DNA of 64,000 nucleotides from Desulfosporosinus sp. HMP52 (lineage in GTDB: Bacteria; Bacillota; Desulfitobacteriia; Desulfitobacteriales; Desulfitobacteriaceae): NCBI RefSeq assembly GCF_000765145.1, contig NZ_JMGA01000024.1, positions 90,875 through 154,874 of the forward strand, in the 5' to 3' direction. Of the stretch, positions 25,226 to 34,326 are shown piece by piece. The notes under the pieces were generated by a model, which was not told the origin of the DNA, ran no database searches, and saw only the letters and a list, made by a program, of their open reading frames with translations. The translations under genes and the position numbers were made by a program. How positions within the stretch are numbered: position 1 is the first letter of the stretch; each line of letters begins with the position of its first letter.

Positions 25226-26017
25226 TTAAATTCGTCGCGCACCAAGGTAACGTTTTGACCAATAACTTTCTGTCAAACTATGAATACCTACCCCTTTACT
25301 AGCTGCTCCAAGCGTACGTCCTCCACCAATATATATACGCACATCGGTAGCTCCTGGGGCATAGGTTTGAAAGAACACGAGATCTCCTGGTCTCAACTCA
25401 TCACGACTGACAGGTACGCCAAGTTTATACTGTTCAGCTGCAGTTCTCGGTAATGAAATACCAGCGGCCTTAAATACATACTGCACAAACCCTGAGCAAT
25501 CGAATCCTTTCCGACTCGTTCCACCCCAAAGATAAGGGATACCTTGTAAACTTAGGGCATTGCTAATAAGCTTGTCCATATCTGAGCTACCCCTTGACAC
25601 TTGGGATACTGAAACCTGTTTAGGCTTCGAGTTTACAACTTTCTGTGAAGGAGTGCTGGGTTTTTTAGCGATCTGAGGCGATTGAGACGTCTTACCTTCT
25701 GAAGGTGGAGTTTTCTTTTCAACAGAAGTTGATGTTTTCTTTTCCTTAGGAACATTATTACTTTCAGGTATTTGTGCCACGTTCGTTTTGACCTCGATTA
25801 CGGAGGTCCAATTAAATGCTTCACGCATTTTTTGAGAATATACGTCTGATTTAGAGACTGCTAAAGGAGAAGCCTTGAGTACAGTACTCTGCACAGTAGG
25901 AGACTTTGGAGTAGCTTGAGAATCTAGAATAGCAGCTTGAGCCCCCGGTAAACTACTTGTCAAAAGAATACTGGCAAGGGCTACCCCACTAACCCACGTC
26001 TTATTGAGAATTAACAC
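25226..26017 (-). CDS. Secreted NlpC/P60-family protein lacking catalytic histidines
   Basis: 263 residues from GTG at 26017 (GAAAGGTGG 9 bp upstream). Signal peptide (VALASILLTSSLPGAQA), a Ser/Lys/Pro-rich linker of about 100 residues, and a C-terminal NlpC/P60 domain with LWGGTSRKGFDCSGFVQY. In active family members the next strands read HVGIYIG and (I/V)HA with the two catalytic His. Here they read DVRIYIG and TLGA, so both are missing although the Cys is kept. It may be a non-hydrolytic wall binder. A c-di-AMP riboswitch lies directly upstream. Confidence 0.85.
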   Translation of the reverse strand: MLILNKTWVSGVALASILLTSSLPGAQAAILDSQATPKSPTVQSTVLKASPLAVSKSDVYSQKMREAFNWTSVIEVKTNVAQIPESNNVPKEKKTSTSVEKKTPPSEGKTSQSPQIAKKPSTPSQKVVNSKPKQVSVSQVSRGSSDMDKLISNALSLQGIPYLWGGTSRKGFDCSGFVQYVFKAAGISLPRTAAEQYKLGVPVSRDELRPGDLVFFQTYAPGATDVRIYIGGGRTLGAASKGVGIHSLTESYWSKRYLGARRI

Positions 26018-26038
26018 TAAATTGGTCCACCTTTCATA

Positions 26039-26160
26039 GCTTACGAGGTTAGTTGACGGATTCGGGCAGAAGGTGTAAGCCCTACATGGTCTAACCATGA
26101 TTCACCCCACATGAAATCCCCCGTTCTGAGTCTCCTGGAGATCAGATTAAGCACTTTGAT
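26039..26160 (-). ncRNA. ydaO/yuaA c-di-AMP riboswitch
   Basis: The minus-strand leader contains the conserved blocks of the ydaO class in order: GCTTAATCTGA near 26155, GGGGTGAATC, then CTTCTGCCCGAATCCG, AACTAACCTCGTAAGC ending at 26039. These elements are known to sense c-di-AMP and usually sit before wall hydrolase or potassium-transport genes. Here the leader ends about 20 bp before the NlpC/P60 start. Confidence 0.88.
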
Positions 26161-26316
26161 TATTATGTTCTTTATTTCGTACAGAGGTAATTTAAGAATA
26201 AAAGCCCTGCAATCAGCACCTAGAAAATCCCTCCTTTCTATTACTTGCAGGACAATCTCAAATCTCCTGGTTAACACCTCAAATTATACTCCTCAAATAT
26301 GAATTTCCTGCGAACG
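26161..26316. other. Upstream region of riboswitch
   Basis: Holds the promoter region of the riboswitch-NlpC transcript; I see no gene. The few short frames here overlap the riboswitch. Confidence 0.3.
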
Positions 26317-26357
26317 TAAAAAAGGTAGTTTCTCCCATAAGGAGCCACTACCCTTTT
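26317..26357 (-). terminator. Terminator after copper cluster
   Basis: Stem AAAGGGTAGTGGCTCC/GGGAGAAACTACCTTTT on the minus strand followed by TTACG. It lies 45 bp past the last gene of the csoR-copA cluster. Confidence 0.7.
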
Positions 26358-26402
26358 GTTGCTTTTAAGGCTAATTCCTTTTACATTGCACCGGGTAAGC
26401 AG

Positions 26403-26609
26403 TTAAATTAGAGAAAGCGTAGTATGGTTATTAAACATCCTCAGCATACAAGTCATTACGACATGATTACCCTCCACCAAGACAAGCTCATGATCTACTT
26501 GATTCTGCGTAAGATACCTTTGAGCATCGGAAAAGATCTTTCGAGCATCAATAATACTTTTGTATTTTCCTACAATGCCATTTGATTTCTTTCCTTTCAG
26601 GATAAGCAT
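26403..26609 (-). CDS. 68-residue hypothetical protein
   Basis: Start ATG at 26609 (AAAGGA 10 bp upstream) gives MLILKGKKSNGIVGKYKSII, then a mixed alpha/beta stretch (ARKIFSDAQRYLTQNQVDHELVLVEGNHVVMTCM). No signal peptide. Last gene on this strand before a terminator. I do not recognise the family; the pattern of a basic start and a conserved LVEGNHVV strand suggests a small folded cytosolic protein. Confidence 0.6.
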   Translation of the reverse strand: MLILKGKKSNGIVGKYKSIIDARKIFSDAQRYLTQNQVDHELVLVEGNHVVMTCMLRMFNNHTTLSLI

Positions 26610-26643
26610 AGATATTCGTCCTTTCGTGAAGCAACCTATAGAA

Positions 26644-26811
26644 CTACTTCTTTCCTTCAAAGGGTATTAAATTCTTAGTTTCATGTTGATCTTGAACATT
26701 CTTTCGGTCATGCTGATGCCCTCCACAGCAACCCATACCCCGCCTATGCATAAAGAACATCATCCCGAATATAAAGAAATACCACCCATATTGGTTTAAG
26801 AATTCCCACAT
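26644..26811 (-). CDS. 55-residue membrane protein with Cys/His tail
   Basis: ATG at 26811 with AAAGGAGG upstream. One membrane helix (WEFLNQYGWYFFIFGMMFFM) then MHRRGMGCCGGHQHD and a charged C-terminus. The CC and HxH cluster just after the helix looks metal-binding. Cotranscribed with lgt and copA, so it may help pass or sense copper at the membrane (inference). Confidence 0.7.
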   Translation of the reverse strand: MWEFLNQYGWYFFIFGMMFFMHRRGMGCCGGHQHDRKNVQDQHETKNLIPFEGKK

Positions 26812-26838
26812 ATTAGAGACCTCCTTTAAATCTTGTAA

Positions 26839-27618
26839 TTAATTTCTCGTTTCATTCCGTGGTAAAATTAGCACAACAGCAGAAACAAGAGCTATAAGAA
26901 TCATTCCCACACTACTCCACTGTGCTGACGTCAAATTAAACAGATAACGGGCGCCATCCCCTCGTAAAAATTCTAACGCAAACCGTCCTAGTGAATAGAG
27001 CACAATATAGGTTAAAAAAATGATACCCCTCGGCCATTTGCGCCAACGCGAAAGGATTATGATCAGAGCAAAGACAACCATGTCCCATTGCCCTTCCCAT
27101 ACCTCTGCAGGCCAAAGAGCTTGGCTACCATAAGCTTCATAAGCTGGAGTTCCAGAAGGATAAACCAAGCCAAAACCTTGATTGGTTGGGCTACCATAGG
27201 CGTCACCATTGAGAAAGCAAGCAATTCTTCCCAGTCCCTGCCCTAAGATAATTCCTGGGGCAGCAATATCAGCCATTTTCCAAAAATCAAGTTGGTATTT
27301 ACGAGTATAGATCCATCCCACAATAAAAGCCCCAACCAATGCTCCTTGAATTGCCATCCCACCGTGCCATATCATAAAGATTTCGGAGAGATGCAGGGAG
27401 TAATAATCCCATTCGTAGAAGAAGACTTGCCAAAGACGTGCTCCAATAATGGCTCCTATCACTGCATAGATTAACAAGTCTATAAGATGCTGGCGGTATT
27501 CCTTTTCAGAAGGTGCTAAATGATAAGCTACCCCTAAACCAATTAATATTGAGATAGCAACGACTACACCGTAAGATCCTAGAGAAAATCCCCCAATGCT
27601 GAATAAAGTTTGTAGCAA
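26839..27618 (-). CDS. lgt: Prolipoprotein diacylglyceryl transferase
   Basis: 259 residues, seven membrane helices, with the Lgt signature GQGLGRIACFLNGDAYGSPT and the HGGMAIQGALVG motif that holds the catalytic region. It transfers diacylglycerol to the lipobox Cys of prolipoproteins. TTG start at 27618 with AAGGAGG 8 bp upstream. Its place in a copper operon is unusual. It could be a specialised copy used when copper damages or demands lipoproteins, such as the Met-rich lipoprotein at 22340 (inference). Confidence 0.9.
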   Translation of the reverse strand: MLQTLFSIGGFSLGSYGVVVAISILIGLGVAYHLAPSEKEYRQHLIDLLIYAVIGAIIGARLWQVFFYEWDYYSLHLSEIFMIWHGGMAIQGALVGAFIVGWIYTRKYQLDFWKMADIAAPGIILGQGLGRIACFLNGDAYGSPTNQGFGLVYPSGTPAYEAYGSQALWPAEVWEGQWDMVVFALIIILSRWRKWPRGIIFLTYIVLYSLGRFALEFLRGDGARYLFNLTSAQWSSVGMILIALVSAVVLILPRNETRN

Positions 27619-27728
27619 ATTTGTGTTCCTCCTTCAGAACAGGTTCTAAAAAATTAAGTTCTTAGCTTTTACTAAGTTTTTAAATATTATTTGAATTCAT
27701 ATACGACTCATTTATAGTAGCAAACTAC

Positions 27729-27947
27729 TTATCCCATGATCCTCTTCTTCACCATAGGAATGACGATCGGCATGAAGACAATCATACTTAGGATGAAAAC
27801 CCAAACCATGCCGCCAATTCGGGCTACAGCAGTATAGGTGTTTCCGTCCACCCATGTGATGACCAGAAAAATAAAGGTTATAGTCAAGGAAAGTACCGTG
27901 TAAACCACGAAAGCATGCCTAGCGGCTTTTGCTTCTAACTCGCTCAT
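27729..27947 (-). CDS. 72-residue two-helix membrane protein
   Basis: MSELEAKAARHAFVVYTVLS, then two hydrophobic helices (LTITFIFLVITWV and MVWVFILSMIVFMPIVIPMV) and a basic end. AGGAGG 6 bp before the ATG, 15 bp after copA. No known domain. Position suggests a copper-export accessory protein. Confidence 0.65.
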   Translation of the reverse strand: MSELEAKAARHAFVVYTVLSLTITFIFLVITWVDGNTYTAVARIGGMVWVFILSMIVFMPIVIPMVKKRIMG

Positions 27948-27962
27948 ATTAAGACCTCCTCC

Positions 27963-30542
27963 TTAGCGTGCAGTTTGTGGTTGAGGTGTTGGATGCATAC
28001 TAGTTTTCATTTGTTCCCTTCGAAATGAGGGTTGGAAGCGTTTTAAAAGAAGTGTATTCAGCGTTACAGATACCGAACTCATTGCCATAAAGAAGGAAGC
28101 AAGTTCGGGGCTGACCAGAAGTCCAGTGACAGGATATAGGATACCGGCTGCTAAGGGAATTCCTGTGATGTTGTAAACGAAAGCCCATACCAAATTCTGC
28201 TTAATCTTGCGCATAGTAGCCCGCCCAATTTCGATGGCTCCTACCACATCGCGGATATCGTCCTTGATTAGGATGATGTCGCCTGTTTCTTTGGCAACGT
28301 CAGTCCCTGAACCAATAGCAATCCCCACGTTGGCCTGAGCTAAGGCGGGGGCATCGTTGATCCCATCCCCAACCATGGCTACGTTTAGACCCTTCTCCTG
28401 AAGCTTGATCACTTCGGCAGCCTTATCTTGGGGCAGCACTTCTGCCAGTACTGTTTTAATCCCCACCTGTCGAGCTATGGCTTCAGCCGTCCGACGGTTG
28501 TCCCCGGTAATCATGGCTACTTGTACACCCATCTGTTGCAAGCGCTCCACGGCCACTTTCGCGTTTTCCTTTAGGATATCAGCCACTGCAATGATCCCCG
28601 CAGCCTTATTATCAATAGCCATCAACATGGCTGTCTTTCCTTCTTCCTCAAGCTGCTCCATCTTCTTACTTAGGTTTCCGATATCAATAGTTTGTTGCTG
28701 CATCAAACGACGGTTTCCTAACAAAATTGTCTGCCCTTGATAGATTGCCCGAACACCGTGACCGGGTATAGCCTCAAAGTCATCGGTATCTCCAACCGAC
28801 AATCCTTCCTTCTTGGCCCCCCGTACGATAGCCTCACCTAGGGGGTGCTCAGAGGGTTTTTCAGTGATCGCTGCAAGCCTAAGAACATCCTCTCGAACAA
28901 AGCCTTCCGTCGCGTAGACGTCCGTCACTGAGGGTTCACCTTTGGTCAAGGTACCGGTCTTATCGAAAACAACGGCATTTAGTTTGCTGCTCGCTTCCAC
29001 GGCATCCGCCCCTTTGAATAGAATGCCATTTTCAGCACCCTTACCCGTACCTGCCATAATGGCACTGGGGGTAGCCAAGCCGAGAGCGCACGGGCAAGAA
29101 ATAATCAAAGTCGTCACTGACAAGAGAAGGGCAAAACCAAAGACTCCCACTTCCGCTAAACTATAGGGTGAAAGAATAAACTGGCTTGCCGGTGAGAAGA
29201 AAGAGGCGTACCCAATAAAGAACCAGAAGAAGAAGACAATTAAAGCTAAGACATGGACCCCAGCGATGAAATGGCCTGCCACAAAATCGGCTAATTTTTG
29301 GATGGGCGCCTTGGAAGCCTGAGCGTCTTCAACCATTTTAATAATTTGGGCTAGGGCAGTTTCGCTGCCAACTCTCGTTGCCCTAAATTTAAACGAACCC
29401 GTCTTATTGATAGTGGCGCCAGTGACCTGAGAACCTGCTCGTTTTTCTACCGGCATACTTTCTCCGGTAATCATTGCTTCGTCGACGGCCGAATAACCAT
29501 CTGTAACTTCCCCGTCCACAGGTATACTTTCCCCTGGCCGCACTACCACGATATCACCGATCTCCACCTCATCGGCAGCAATCTCGACTTCTTCACCATT
29601 ACGAATCACCCGCGCCGTTTTAGCTTGCAAACTCATTAGATTTCGGATAGCCTCCGACGTTCGGCCCCGGGTAAGAGCTTCCAAATAGCGACCTAAAACG
29701 ATGAACGCCGTAAGCAATGCAGCTGACTCGAAAAAGGCAGCTCCCCGTCCACCGAAACCGGCATCGGGCCAGAAGGTATTGATGGTCGCAATAATATAGG
29801 CAGCCCCAATCCCAGTGGCATAGAGTAAATTCATATCCGTAGCACCACGTTTTAATCCATTCCAACTGTGTTTAAAAAACTGCCAGCCGGGAATAAAGGC
29901 AATCGGCGTGGTCAAGGCCCAAAGGACATAAACGTTACCTAAAAACTCCGGGACAAAATAAGGAAAGATCCACATATCCCGGAACATGCCAATCATCACC
30001 AAAATAGATAAGGGCCAGGCGATCCACATATTGCGTGTTTGAAACAGTAATTCTTTTTGCCGCGCCTCTTTCTCTCGGTCCAAAGCTTCCTGACCGGTCA
30101 CCTTTTCGCTAGCCTCATAACCTAAAGCTTGAATTTCTTTTTTGATCCGGGCTTTATCCACGGCACCAGGATAAAATTTCACCTTAGCTGACTCGGCCGG
30201 TAAGTTAACGACAACAGAGGTTACTCCTGGCATTCCCTTGACGGCCTTCTCGACTTTAGCAACACAAGCAGCACAACTCATACCTCGCACAGTGAGCAAA
30301 ACTTCTTCCTCTGGCACTTCGTAACCGATGTCTTGAATCATTTTCACCATCTGGGGTACTCCTGCCTGATTACTCTCATAAGTCACAGCAGCTTTGCCTG
30401 AAAGCAAATTAACATGTACTTCTTGCACACCGGTCATGGTTTTTAAGGTCTTCTCAACTTTTGCCACACAAGCTGCACAACTCATACCCTGTACCGGTAA
30501 ACTTACCTGGGCAAGATGTTCATTTCTTATCGTTTCACTCAT
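27963..30542 (-). CDS. copA: Cu(+)-exporting P1B-type ATPase
   Basis: 859 residues. Two N-terminal HMA domains, each with GMSCAAC (near 20-25 and 87-92). Eight-helix P1B core, TGES actuator loop, CPC metal site ([11 protein letters not shown]), phosphorylation motif DKTGTLT, HP motif SEHPLGEA and hinge [10 protein letters not shown]. It pumps Cu(I) out of the cytosol using ATP. GGAGG before the ATG. It lies 65 bp after csoR on the same strand, so the repressor and pump share a transcript. Confidence 0.95.
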   Translation of the reverse strand: MSETIRNEHLAQVSLPVQGMSCAACVAKVEKTLKTMTGVQEVHVNLLSGKAAVTYESNQAGVPQMVKMIQDIGYEVPEEEVLLTVRGMSCAACVAKVEKAVKGMPGVTSVVVNLPAESAKVKFYPGAVDKARIKKEIQALGYEASEKVTGQEALDREKEARQKELLFQTRNMWIAWPLSILVMIGMFRDMWIFPYFVPEFLGNVYVLWALTTPIAFIPGWQFFKHSWNGLKRGATDMNLLYATGIGAAYIIATINTFWPDAGFGGRGAAFFESAALLTAFIVLGRYLEALTRGRTSEAIRNLMSLQAKTARVIRNGEEVEIAADEVEIGDIVVVRPGESIPVDGEVTDGYSAVDEAMITGESMPVEKRAGSQVTGATINKTGSFKFRATRVGSETALAQIIKMVEDAQASKAPIQKLADFVAGHFIAGVHVLALIVFFFWFFIGYASFFSPASQFILSPYSLAEVGVFGFALLLSVTTLIISCPCALGLATPSAIMAGTGKGAENGILFKGADAVEASSKLNAVVFDKTGTLTKGEPSVTDVYATEGFVREDVLRLAAITEKPSEHPLGEAIVRGAKKEGLSVGDTDDFEAIPGHGVRAIYQGQTILLGNRRLMQQQTIDIGNLSKKMEQLEEEGKTAMLMAIDNKAAGIIAVADILKENAKVAVERLQQMGVQVAMITGDNRRTAEAIARQVGIKTVLAEVLPQDKAAEVIKLQEKGLNVAMVGDGINDAPALAQANVGIAIGSGTDVAKETGDIILIKDDIRDVVGAIEIGRATMRKIKQNLVWAFVYNITGIPLAAGILYPVTGLLVSPELASFFMAMSSVSVTLNTLLLKRFQPSFRREQMKTSMHPTPQPQTAR

Positions 30543-30607
30543 AACTTTGTACCTCCAATCAACATCTGATCTCTGATTTCTTTTCGCTGTATATTTTCTA
30601 CCAAAGA

Positions 30608-30946
30608 TTATCTCAACATCCGAAACACCGTTTTTAAGACTTCATCCACTACCTCAGTGTCACCACTTTCCAACTGTTCCCTCACGCATGATTTCATGTG
30701 CTTTTCCAAAAGCAACTTCGAGACCCCGTCCAGGGCAGACTGGGCAGAGGATATCTGATTCAGAACGTCATCACAATAAGTTTGACGCTCTATCATCCCT
30801 TTAATGCCTCGTATTTGACCCTCGATTCGGTTCATCCGGGCGATAAGCTGTTGGATTGTTTTTTCGTCATGATGACTCCTAGGTTTGCCTCCCTCTTGGT
30901 TCAGGTCCTGGCAATCACTAGGAATATCTTTTACCGGATGGTTCAT
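30608..30946 (-). CDS. csoR: CsoR copper-sensing repressor
   Basis: 112 residues, all-helical CsoR/RcnR family. The copper ligands C-H-C are visible as YCDDVL and EKHMKSC, and [17 protein letters not shown] is the DNA-binding helix 1 region. A His-containing N-terminal extension (about 25 residues) is longer than usual. A G-tract dyad typical of CsoR operators lies 27 bp upstream. Cu(I) binding releases it from DNA and induces copA. Confidence 0.93.
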   Translation of the reverse strand: MNHPVKDIPSDCQDLNQEGGKPRSHHDEKTIQQLIARMNRIEGQIRGIKGMIERQTYCDDVLNQISSAQSALDGVSKLLLEKHMKSCVREQLESGDTEVVDEVLKTVFRMLR

Positions 30947-30972
30947 TCACTCACCACCAATTTGAAAATAGT

Positions 30973-30989
30973 ATAGGGGGCTACCCTAT
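30973..30989. promoter_or_regulatory. CsoR operator
   Basis: ATAGGG-GGCTA-CCCTAT, a 6-5-6 inverted repeat with the G/C tract typical of CsoR sites, between the csoR start codon and the -10 of the TTCAT-type promoter. Confidence 0.7.
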
Positions 30990-31043
30990 TTACTTTAACA
31001 AAAAAAATACCCAACCTCACTCGTGAATTAATTCTTTATCCCT

Positions 31044-31096
31044 ACAATAATCCTCAAATACGATAAACTCATGAATAGTTGTGAACTTCTTGTGAA
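31044..31096 (-). promoter_or_regulatory. TTCAT-type box of csoR-copA promoter
   Basis: ATGAA-type repeats on the plus strand at 31071, 31081 and 31092 (steps 10 and 11). ACAATA (minus strand TATTGT) at 31044 keeps the 27-bp spacing. One step is a base short and the -10 is poor, so this is a weaker member. CsoR would repress the same transcript from its site downstream. Confidence 0.45.
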
Positions 31097-31143
31097 GATC
31101 CCAAATTTGACAGAATGAACGGAAGTTTTAAACCCAAAGTACA

Positions 31144-31542
31144 TTAATGTCCGTGGATATCTTTCTGTTGTTGCGTCTGCTGCTGTTGCTGAGATGGTGG
31201 TATGACGGCTGATATCGCTTGCGGCAAGGATGTAATAACCAAAATAATCGAGATGATAGAAGATATAAGATACACCCACGCAGCAGGACGATCATAACTC
31301 CACTTACGTTTTGCAACACGTATAAACCATACTGAAAGAACAAGGGAAACTAGTAGAAAGATAATCTTTATTGACGGAGATAGAGATAATAGACCTGAGC
31401 TTAGAGTGGTTAGACCCAATGCGATCGAAAGAGTATGAACCCAGTGGTGCGAAGAGGCAATAATTGCAAACAGGACTGAACCAATTGGTTTGATTATGCC
31501 TCTATTCTTTTTTACATCCTGAACTACTTCGCTTTTGCTCAT
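31144..31542 (-). CDS. Four-helix membrane protein with Gln/His-rich tail
   Basis: 132 residues: helices IGSVLFAIIASSHHWVHTLS, LTTLSSGLLSLS, IKIIFLLVSLVLSVWFI and AAWVYLISSIISIILVITSL, then QQQQQTQQQKDIHGH. A HHWVH cluster in helix 1 could bind metal. AAGGAGG before the ATG. The promoter has the TTCAT-type box. I do not recognise the family. Confidence 0.65.
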   Translation of the reverse strand: MSKSEVVQDVKKNRGIIKPIGSVLFAIIASSHHWVHTLSIALGLTTLSSGLLSLSPSIKIIFLLVSLVLSVWFIRVAKRKWSYDRPAAWVYLISSIISIILVITSLPQAISAVIPPSQQQQQTQQQKDIHGH

Positions 31543-31573
31543 ATGTGACCTCCTTAGTAACTTCTACATCCTC

Positions 31574-31627
31574 AGTGTAACTCTCTGATTCGAGGATCTC
31601 ATGAAAAAGTTGTGAATTTCTCGTGAA
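31574..31627 (-). promoter_or_regulatory. TTCAT-type 11-bp box plus -10 element
   Basis: RTGAA on the plus strand at 31601, 31612 and 31623 (exact 11-bp steps) and AGTGTA (TACACT in gene orientation) at 31574, again 27 bp from the first repeat. Confidence 0.7.
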
Positions 31628-31787
31628 TATATCGCCCATGGTCCGGATAAGTCGAAAGGCACAATGAAACTGCTACGGGGGATATCCCAGATGTTAAAGA
31701 AAACTTGACTGGCCCCACGAAAACACTGTCTTCGCACGAGTTAACCTTCTTGCAGTACAAAACGTAAGTTTATACTTTCTAATAGTA

Positions 31788-31828
31788 CTAAAAGGCCCAG
31801 ACCCTTTATATGGTCTGAGCCTTTTAGT
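31788..31828. terminator. Hairpin shared with 40205
   Basis: CTAAAAGGC-c-CAGACC/GGTCTG-a-GCCTTTTAG. A very similar hairpin (GGCTCAGACC/GGTCTGAGCC) occurs at 40205-40239. Both lie near copies of the same SigI-like promoter region, which suggests segmental duplication. Confidence 0.55.
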
Positions 31829-31859
31829 AGAAGCTAAGATTATTGGCTTTCATGAAGAG

Positions 31860-32156
31860 TTATCTTCCCATTCTTCCCATGGACCCCATCCTACTCTGGC
31901 TGCTTGATTTTTGGGCAGGCTGTTGAGAAGCGTTAGAATTGTTCAAATTGTTTGTTCCAGCCATTCCTTGTATGTGTTTGAGATTATTCACCTGGCCATT
32001 TCTTTGGGTATTCATTGGCATATTTTGCATTTGAGCATTTTCGAACTTGTTTTGCATTTGGTTATTCATGGTAGGGTTGGAACTCATCATTTGATCGTAG
32101 ATATCCGTCTTGGAGGGAACTGTTTGATCCGGTTGAGTGGTTTCTACCTTCTCCAC
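31860..32156 (-). pseudogene. Met-rich protein, N-terminally truncated
   Basis: The frame reads QMMSSNPTMNNQMQNKFENA, MPMNTQRN and a SRMGSMGRMGR end. This is in the style of the Met-rich family, but there is no signal peptide, and a TAG lies six codons before the only possible start (GTG at 32156, poor SD). Either a cytosolic Met-rich protein or, more likely, the remaining 3' part of a secreted one. Confidence 0.4.
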
Positions 32157-32258
32157 TTCCGTGCGTGATCGCTAGATTGAAAGAATCTCAAATCGGTTCC
32201 GTATGAGATCTATCAAAGAAATACCAATATATGTATTTTGAAAGGATTTGAACGAATT

Positions 32259-32447
32259 ATGATGAAGAACAAAGCTTTAATGGTTACACTATCAATGGCT
32301 ATGGTATTGGGATTAGCGGGGGCTGTAAACGCTACTACATTTGACAGCAGTACAGCGAATATGCAGCCAAAGACTACATACGCACAGGCCTATATGGATA
32401 ACAATGATGTAACAAGCACGTCCACCTGTTTAATTATCGAGGGGTAG
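32259..32447 (+). CDS. Short secreted peptide or truncated exported protein
   Basis: 62 residues from the ATG at 32259 (AAAGGA upstream): MMKNKALMVTLSMAMVLGLA signal peptide, then about 35 residues ending in CLIIEG. The signal peptide resembles that of larger exported proteins here, and the short mature part suggests truncation. Function unknown. Confidence 0.45.
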   Translation: MMKNKALMVTLSMAMVLGLAGAVNATTFDSSTANMQPKTTYAQAYMDNNDVTSTSTCLIIEG

Positions 32448-32480
32448 GTAAGAAATTCTATGATAAACCTTTTTCACAGG

Positions 32481-32514
32481 GTACCCCATGAAATTTCCGA
32501 TACTTGTACGAAAA
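32481..32514 (+). promoter_or_regulatory. SigI-like promoter copy
   Basis: GTACCCCATG, then CGATAC and TACGAAAA. This closely matches the segment at 40291-40324 in front of sigI (CCCC block, CGATAC, TACGAAAA at the same spacing). SigI promoters in other Firmicutes use a C-tract -35 and a CGAA -10. It would read toward the GGDEF gene at 32728. Confidence 0.4.
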
Positions 32515-32554
32515 TCTATTTAATAAGAGAGTTAAATGTCACAACTCAAGCCAT

Positions 32555-32650
32555 AAAGGACGCATTTGGCCAAACAAGTTTGTCTCTTCGTCATTCGATG
32601 TTCCCGCGAACGCTGGTATCGTAATGAGCCTGGTATATCGAATCTTGGAC
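32555..32650 (-). pseudogene. Fragment of Met-rich secreted protein gene
   Basis: About 95 bp very similar at the DNA level to 21663-21760, the signal peptide and N-terminus region of the Met-rich gene, in the same orientation. No frame extends beyond it. Confidence 0.55.
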
Positions 32651-32727
32651 AGAGCGTGAATATAACAAGTAAACCCATTTACTAAATACTGAAATAAAAC
32701 GAGAATGAAATGTAAAGGATGATGAGG

Positions 32728-33408
32728 ATGAGCCTATTCAAACTAGGTTTATTCGGTGGAATGACTGGCATTGGTATTCTGTATGGATTGATTTTTCATA
32801 AAATCTCAATGTCACTTTTTAATAGTCTATTAGCTCAGAGTATTATATTGGGTCTCGGATTCGGAATGTTAAATTTTCTGTTTGCACACTGTTATTTCTA
32901 CAAATACACTGAACTAAAAAATCACTCAGAGATGTTGAAGTCCAAGCTTTTTATTGACAATCTAACGGGTTTATATAATCGCAGGGCGTTCAATTTAGAA
33001 TTAGAAAAATTAGATGTACCGATTTATTCTGTGATCTTTATCGACATAGATAATTTTCGTGTTTTTAATAATCAATATGGCCATAAAATAGGTGATACTG
33101 TTCTTCGTATAGTCAGTGAAACAGTTAAAAGAACAGTACGAACCGAGGATAGAGCCTACCGATATGGCGGAGAGGAAATTGTGGTATTACTAAAGAATTG
33201 CCCTAAAAAAATTGCTAAGGAAATTGCTGAAAATATACGCACCCGAGTTAGTGAAATAAATAATAACCTATATCCACAGATAACAATTTCTATAGGGGTA
33301 GCAAGTTGTCCAAGAGATGGGAAATCTATCCAGGATATAATCGAGAAATCGGATGCTGCTCTATTGCTTGCAAAAAATTCTGGAAAAAACTGTACAGTGT
33401 GTTTTTGA
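32728..33408 (+). CDS. Membrane diguanylate cyclase (GGDEF)
   Basis: 226 residues from ATG at 32728 (AAAGG 9 bp upstream; ATGs at 32719 and 32722 sit too close to the SD). Two membrane helices (LGLFGGMTGIGILYGLIF and AQSIILGLGFGMLNFLFA), then a complete GGDEF domain: DNLTGLYNRRAF, FIDIDNFR, RYGGEEI as the active loop (GGEEF-type, functional variant) and an RTED inhibitory site five residues before it. Makes c-di-GMP with product inhibition. About half identical to the gene at 43608-44288. Confidence 0.9.
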   Translation: MSLFKLGLFGGMTGIGILYGLIFHKISMSLFNSLLAQSIILGLGFGMLNFLFAHCYFYKYTELKNHSEMLKSKLFIDNLTGLYNRRAFNLELEKLDVPIYSVIFIDIDNFRVFNNQYGHKIGDTVLRIVSETVKRTVRTEDRAYRYGGEEIVVLLKNCPKKIAKEIAENIRTRVSEINNNLYPQITISIGVASCPRDGKSIQDIIEKSDAALLLAKNSGKNCTVCF

Positions 33409-33439
33409 TTTGCAGATTGATAGACAGAGTCAGTTTAAT

Positions 33440-33476
33440 AAGGGGATTCTCAAATTATAGAATTGAGAATCCCCTA
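33440..33476 (+). terminator. Terminator of GGDEF gene
   Basis: AGGGGATTCTCAA/TTGAGAATCCCCT, a 13-bp perfect stem followed by ATTTATG, 30 bp after the stop. Confidence 0.75.
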
Positions 33477-33549
33477 TTTATGTCAATGACTACCTATCAT
33501 AGCAAAATACCCATAGTTATAATATCCTTGATAGTATATTCGTTTGAAT

Positions 33550-33870
33550 TGTGACTTCATATTGAGCGTACTTGGGATTTACATTCGAATAACTTCCCCA
33601 TCAGGTCGGGCCGTCATCAGGGGTATTTCAATAGTAGATAGCTTTCGTCTTATTGGCTGCATAAACGCACTCGTTGCTCCATTAAACGCGAAATACCATT
33701 TCGTCGAGTTCCAAGGGTTTAAGGCTCGTCACATCAGTGGTACAGTCTACAAAATAGTCTCCATTATCTCTTGTTGGTAGGGTGTACGATCGGATTTCTG
33801 CCCATTTCCTAACTATCTCATACCAATATCCTTACTATACGCACCATAGCCACCCTTCCATCCATCATAA
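33550..33870 (-). pseudogene. Probable decayed exported-protein gene
   Basis: On the minus strand, pieces in different frames line up into something protein-like: WAEIRSYTLPTRDNGDYFVD, LKPLELDEMVF, FNGATSAFMQP, and VNPKYAQYEVT. At least two frameshifts or stops break it. I do not recognise the family. The region 33480-34020 holds no intact gene. Confidence 0.3.
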
Positions 33871-34020
33871 GCGATACTGACATTAATATACAGATTTATC
33901 AAAAATAAAAAAAAGGCCCCCATCAAGATGATGAGAGCAAAAGAACTGGATAAGCTATATTATGCCCAGTATTCGATTTTATAGATTCAGTTTAATTCCA
34001 TGACTAACTTAATAATGCTT

Positions 34021-34271
34021 TCAATTCAAAACCTCTATCCCCTTTCTTTTTTCTTCCATCTCCTCCTTTTGATGTTTATGATTATTAACCATAAATTTCA
34101 TCATTAATAAATGCCCTAATGGACAAGCCAAAACTAATAGAACCGTAATACATTTTTCACACCTGAACTTGGCAAGTTTAACGATGACAGTACTCCTAGA
34201 AGTATAATCGGAACTAAACAGCATAGTAACATCAATAAACCATGTGATTTATGGTCTCCCTTATTTTTCAT
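34021..34271 (-). pseudogene. DUF2933-like membrane protein gene with one frameshift
   Basis: Frame 1 starts at ATG 34271 (AAGGAGAG upstream) and reads MKNKGDHKSHGLLMLLCCLV ... LSSLNLPSSGVK. Frame 2 continues with ITVLLVLACPLGHLLMMKFM and a charged tail to 34021. Together they make a typical two-helix DUF2933-like protein. The switch falls at a run of five A near 34160; one extra A would restore the reading frame. It is a true frameshift, slippage site or sequencing error. Confidence 0.55.
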
Positions 34272-34326
34272 TTTGCGACTCTCCTTTACATTATACTCTT
34301 TCGGACATCTTTGGTGGGTATAACCC

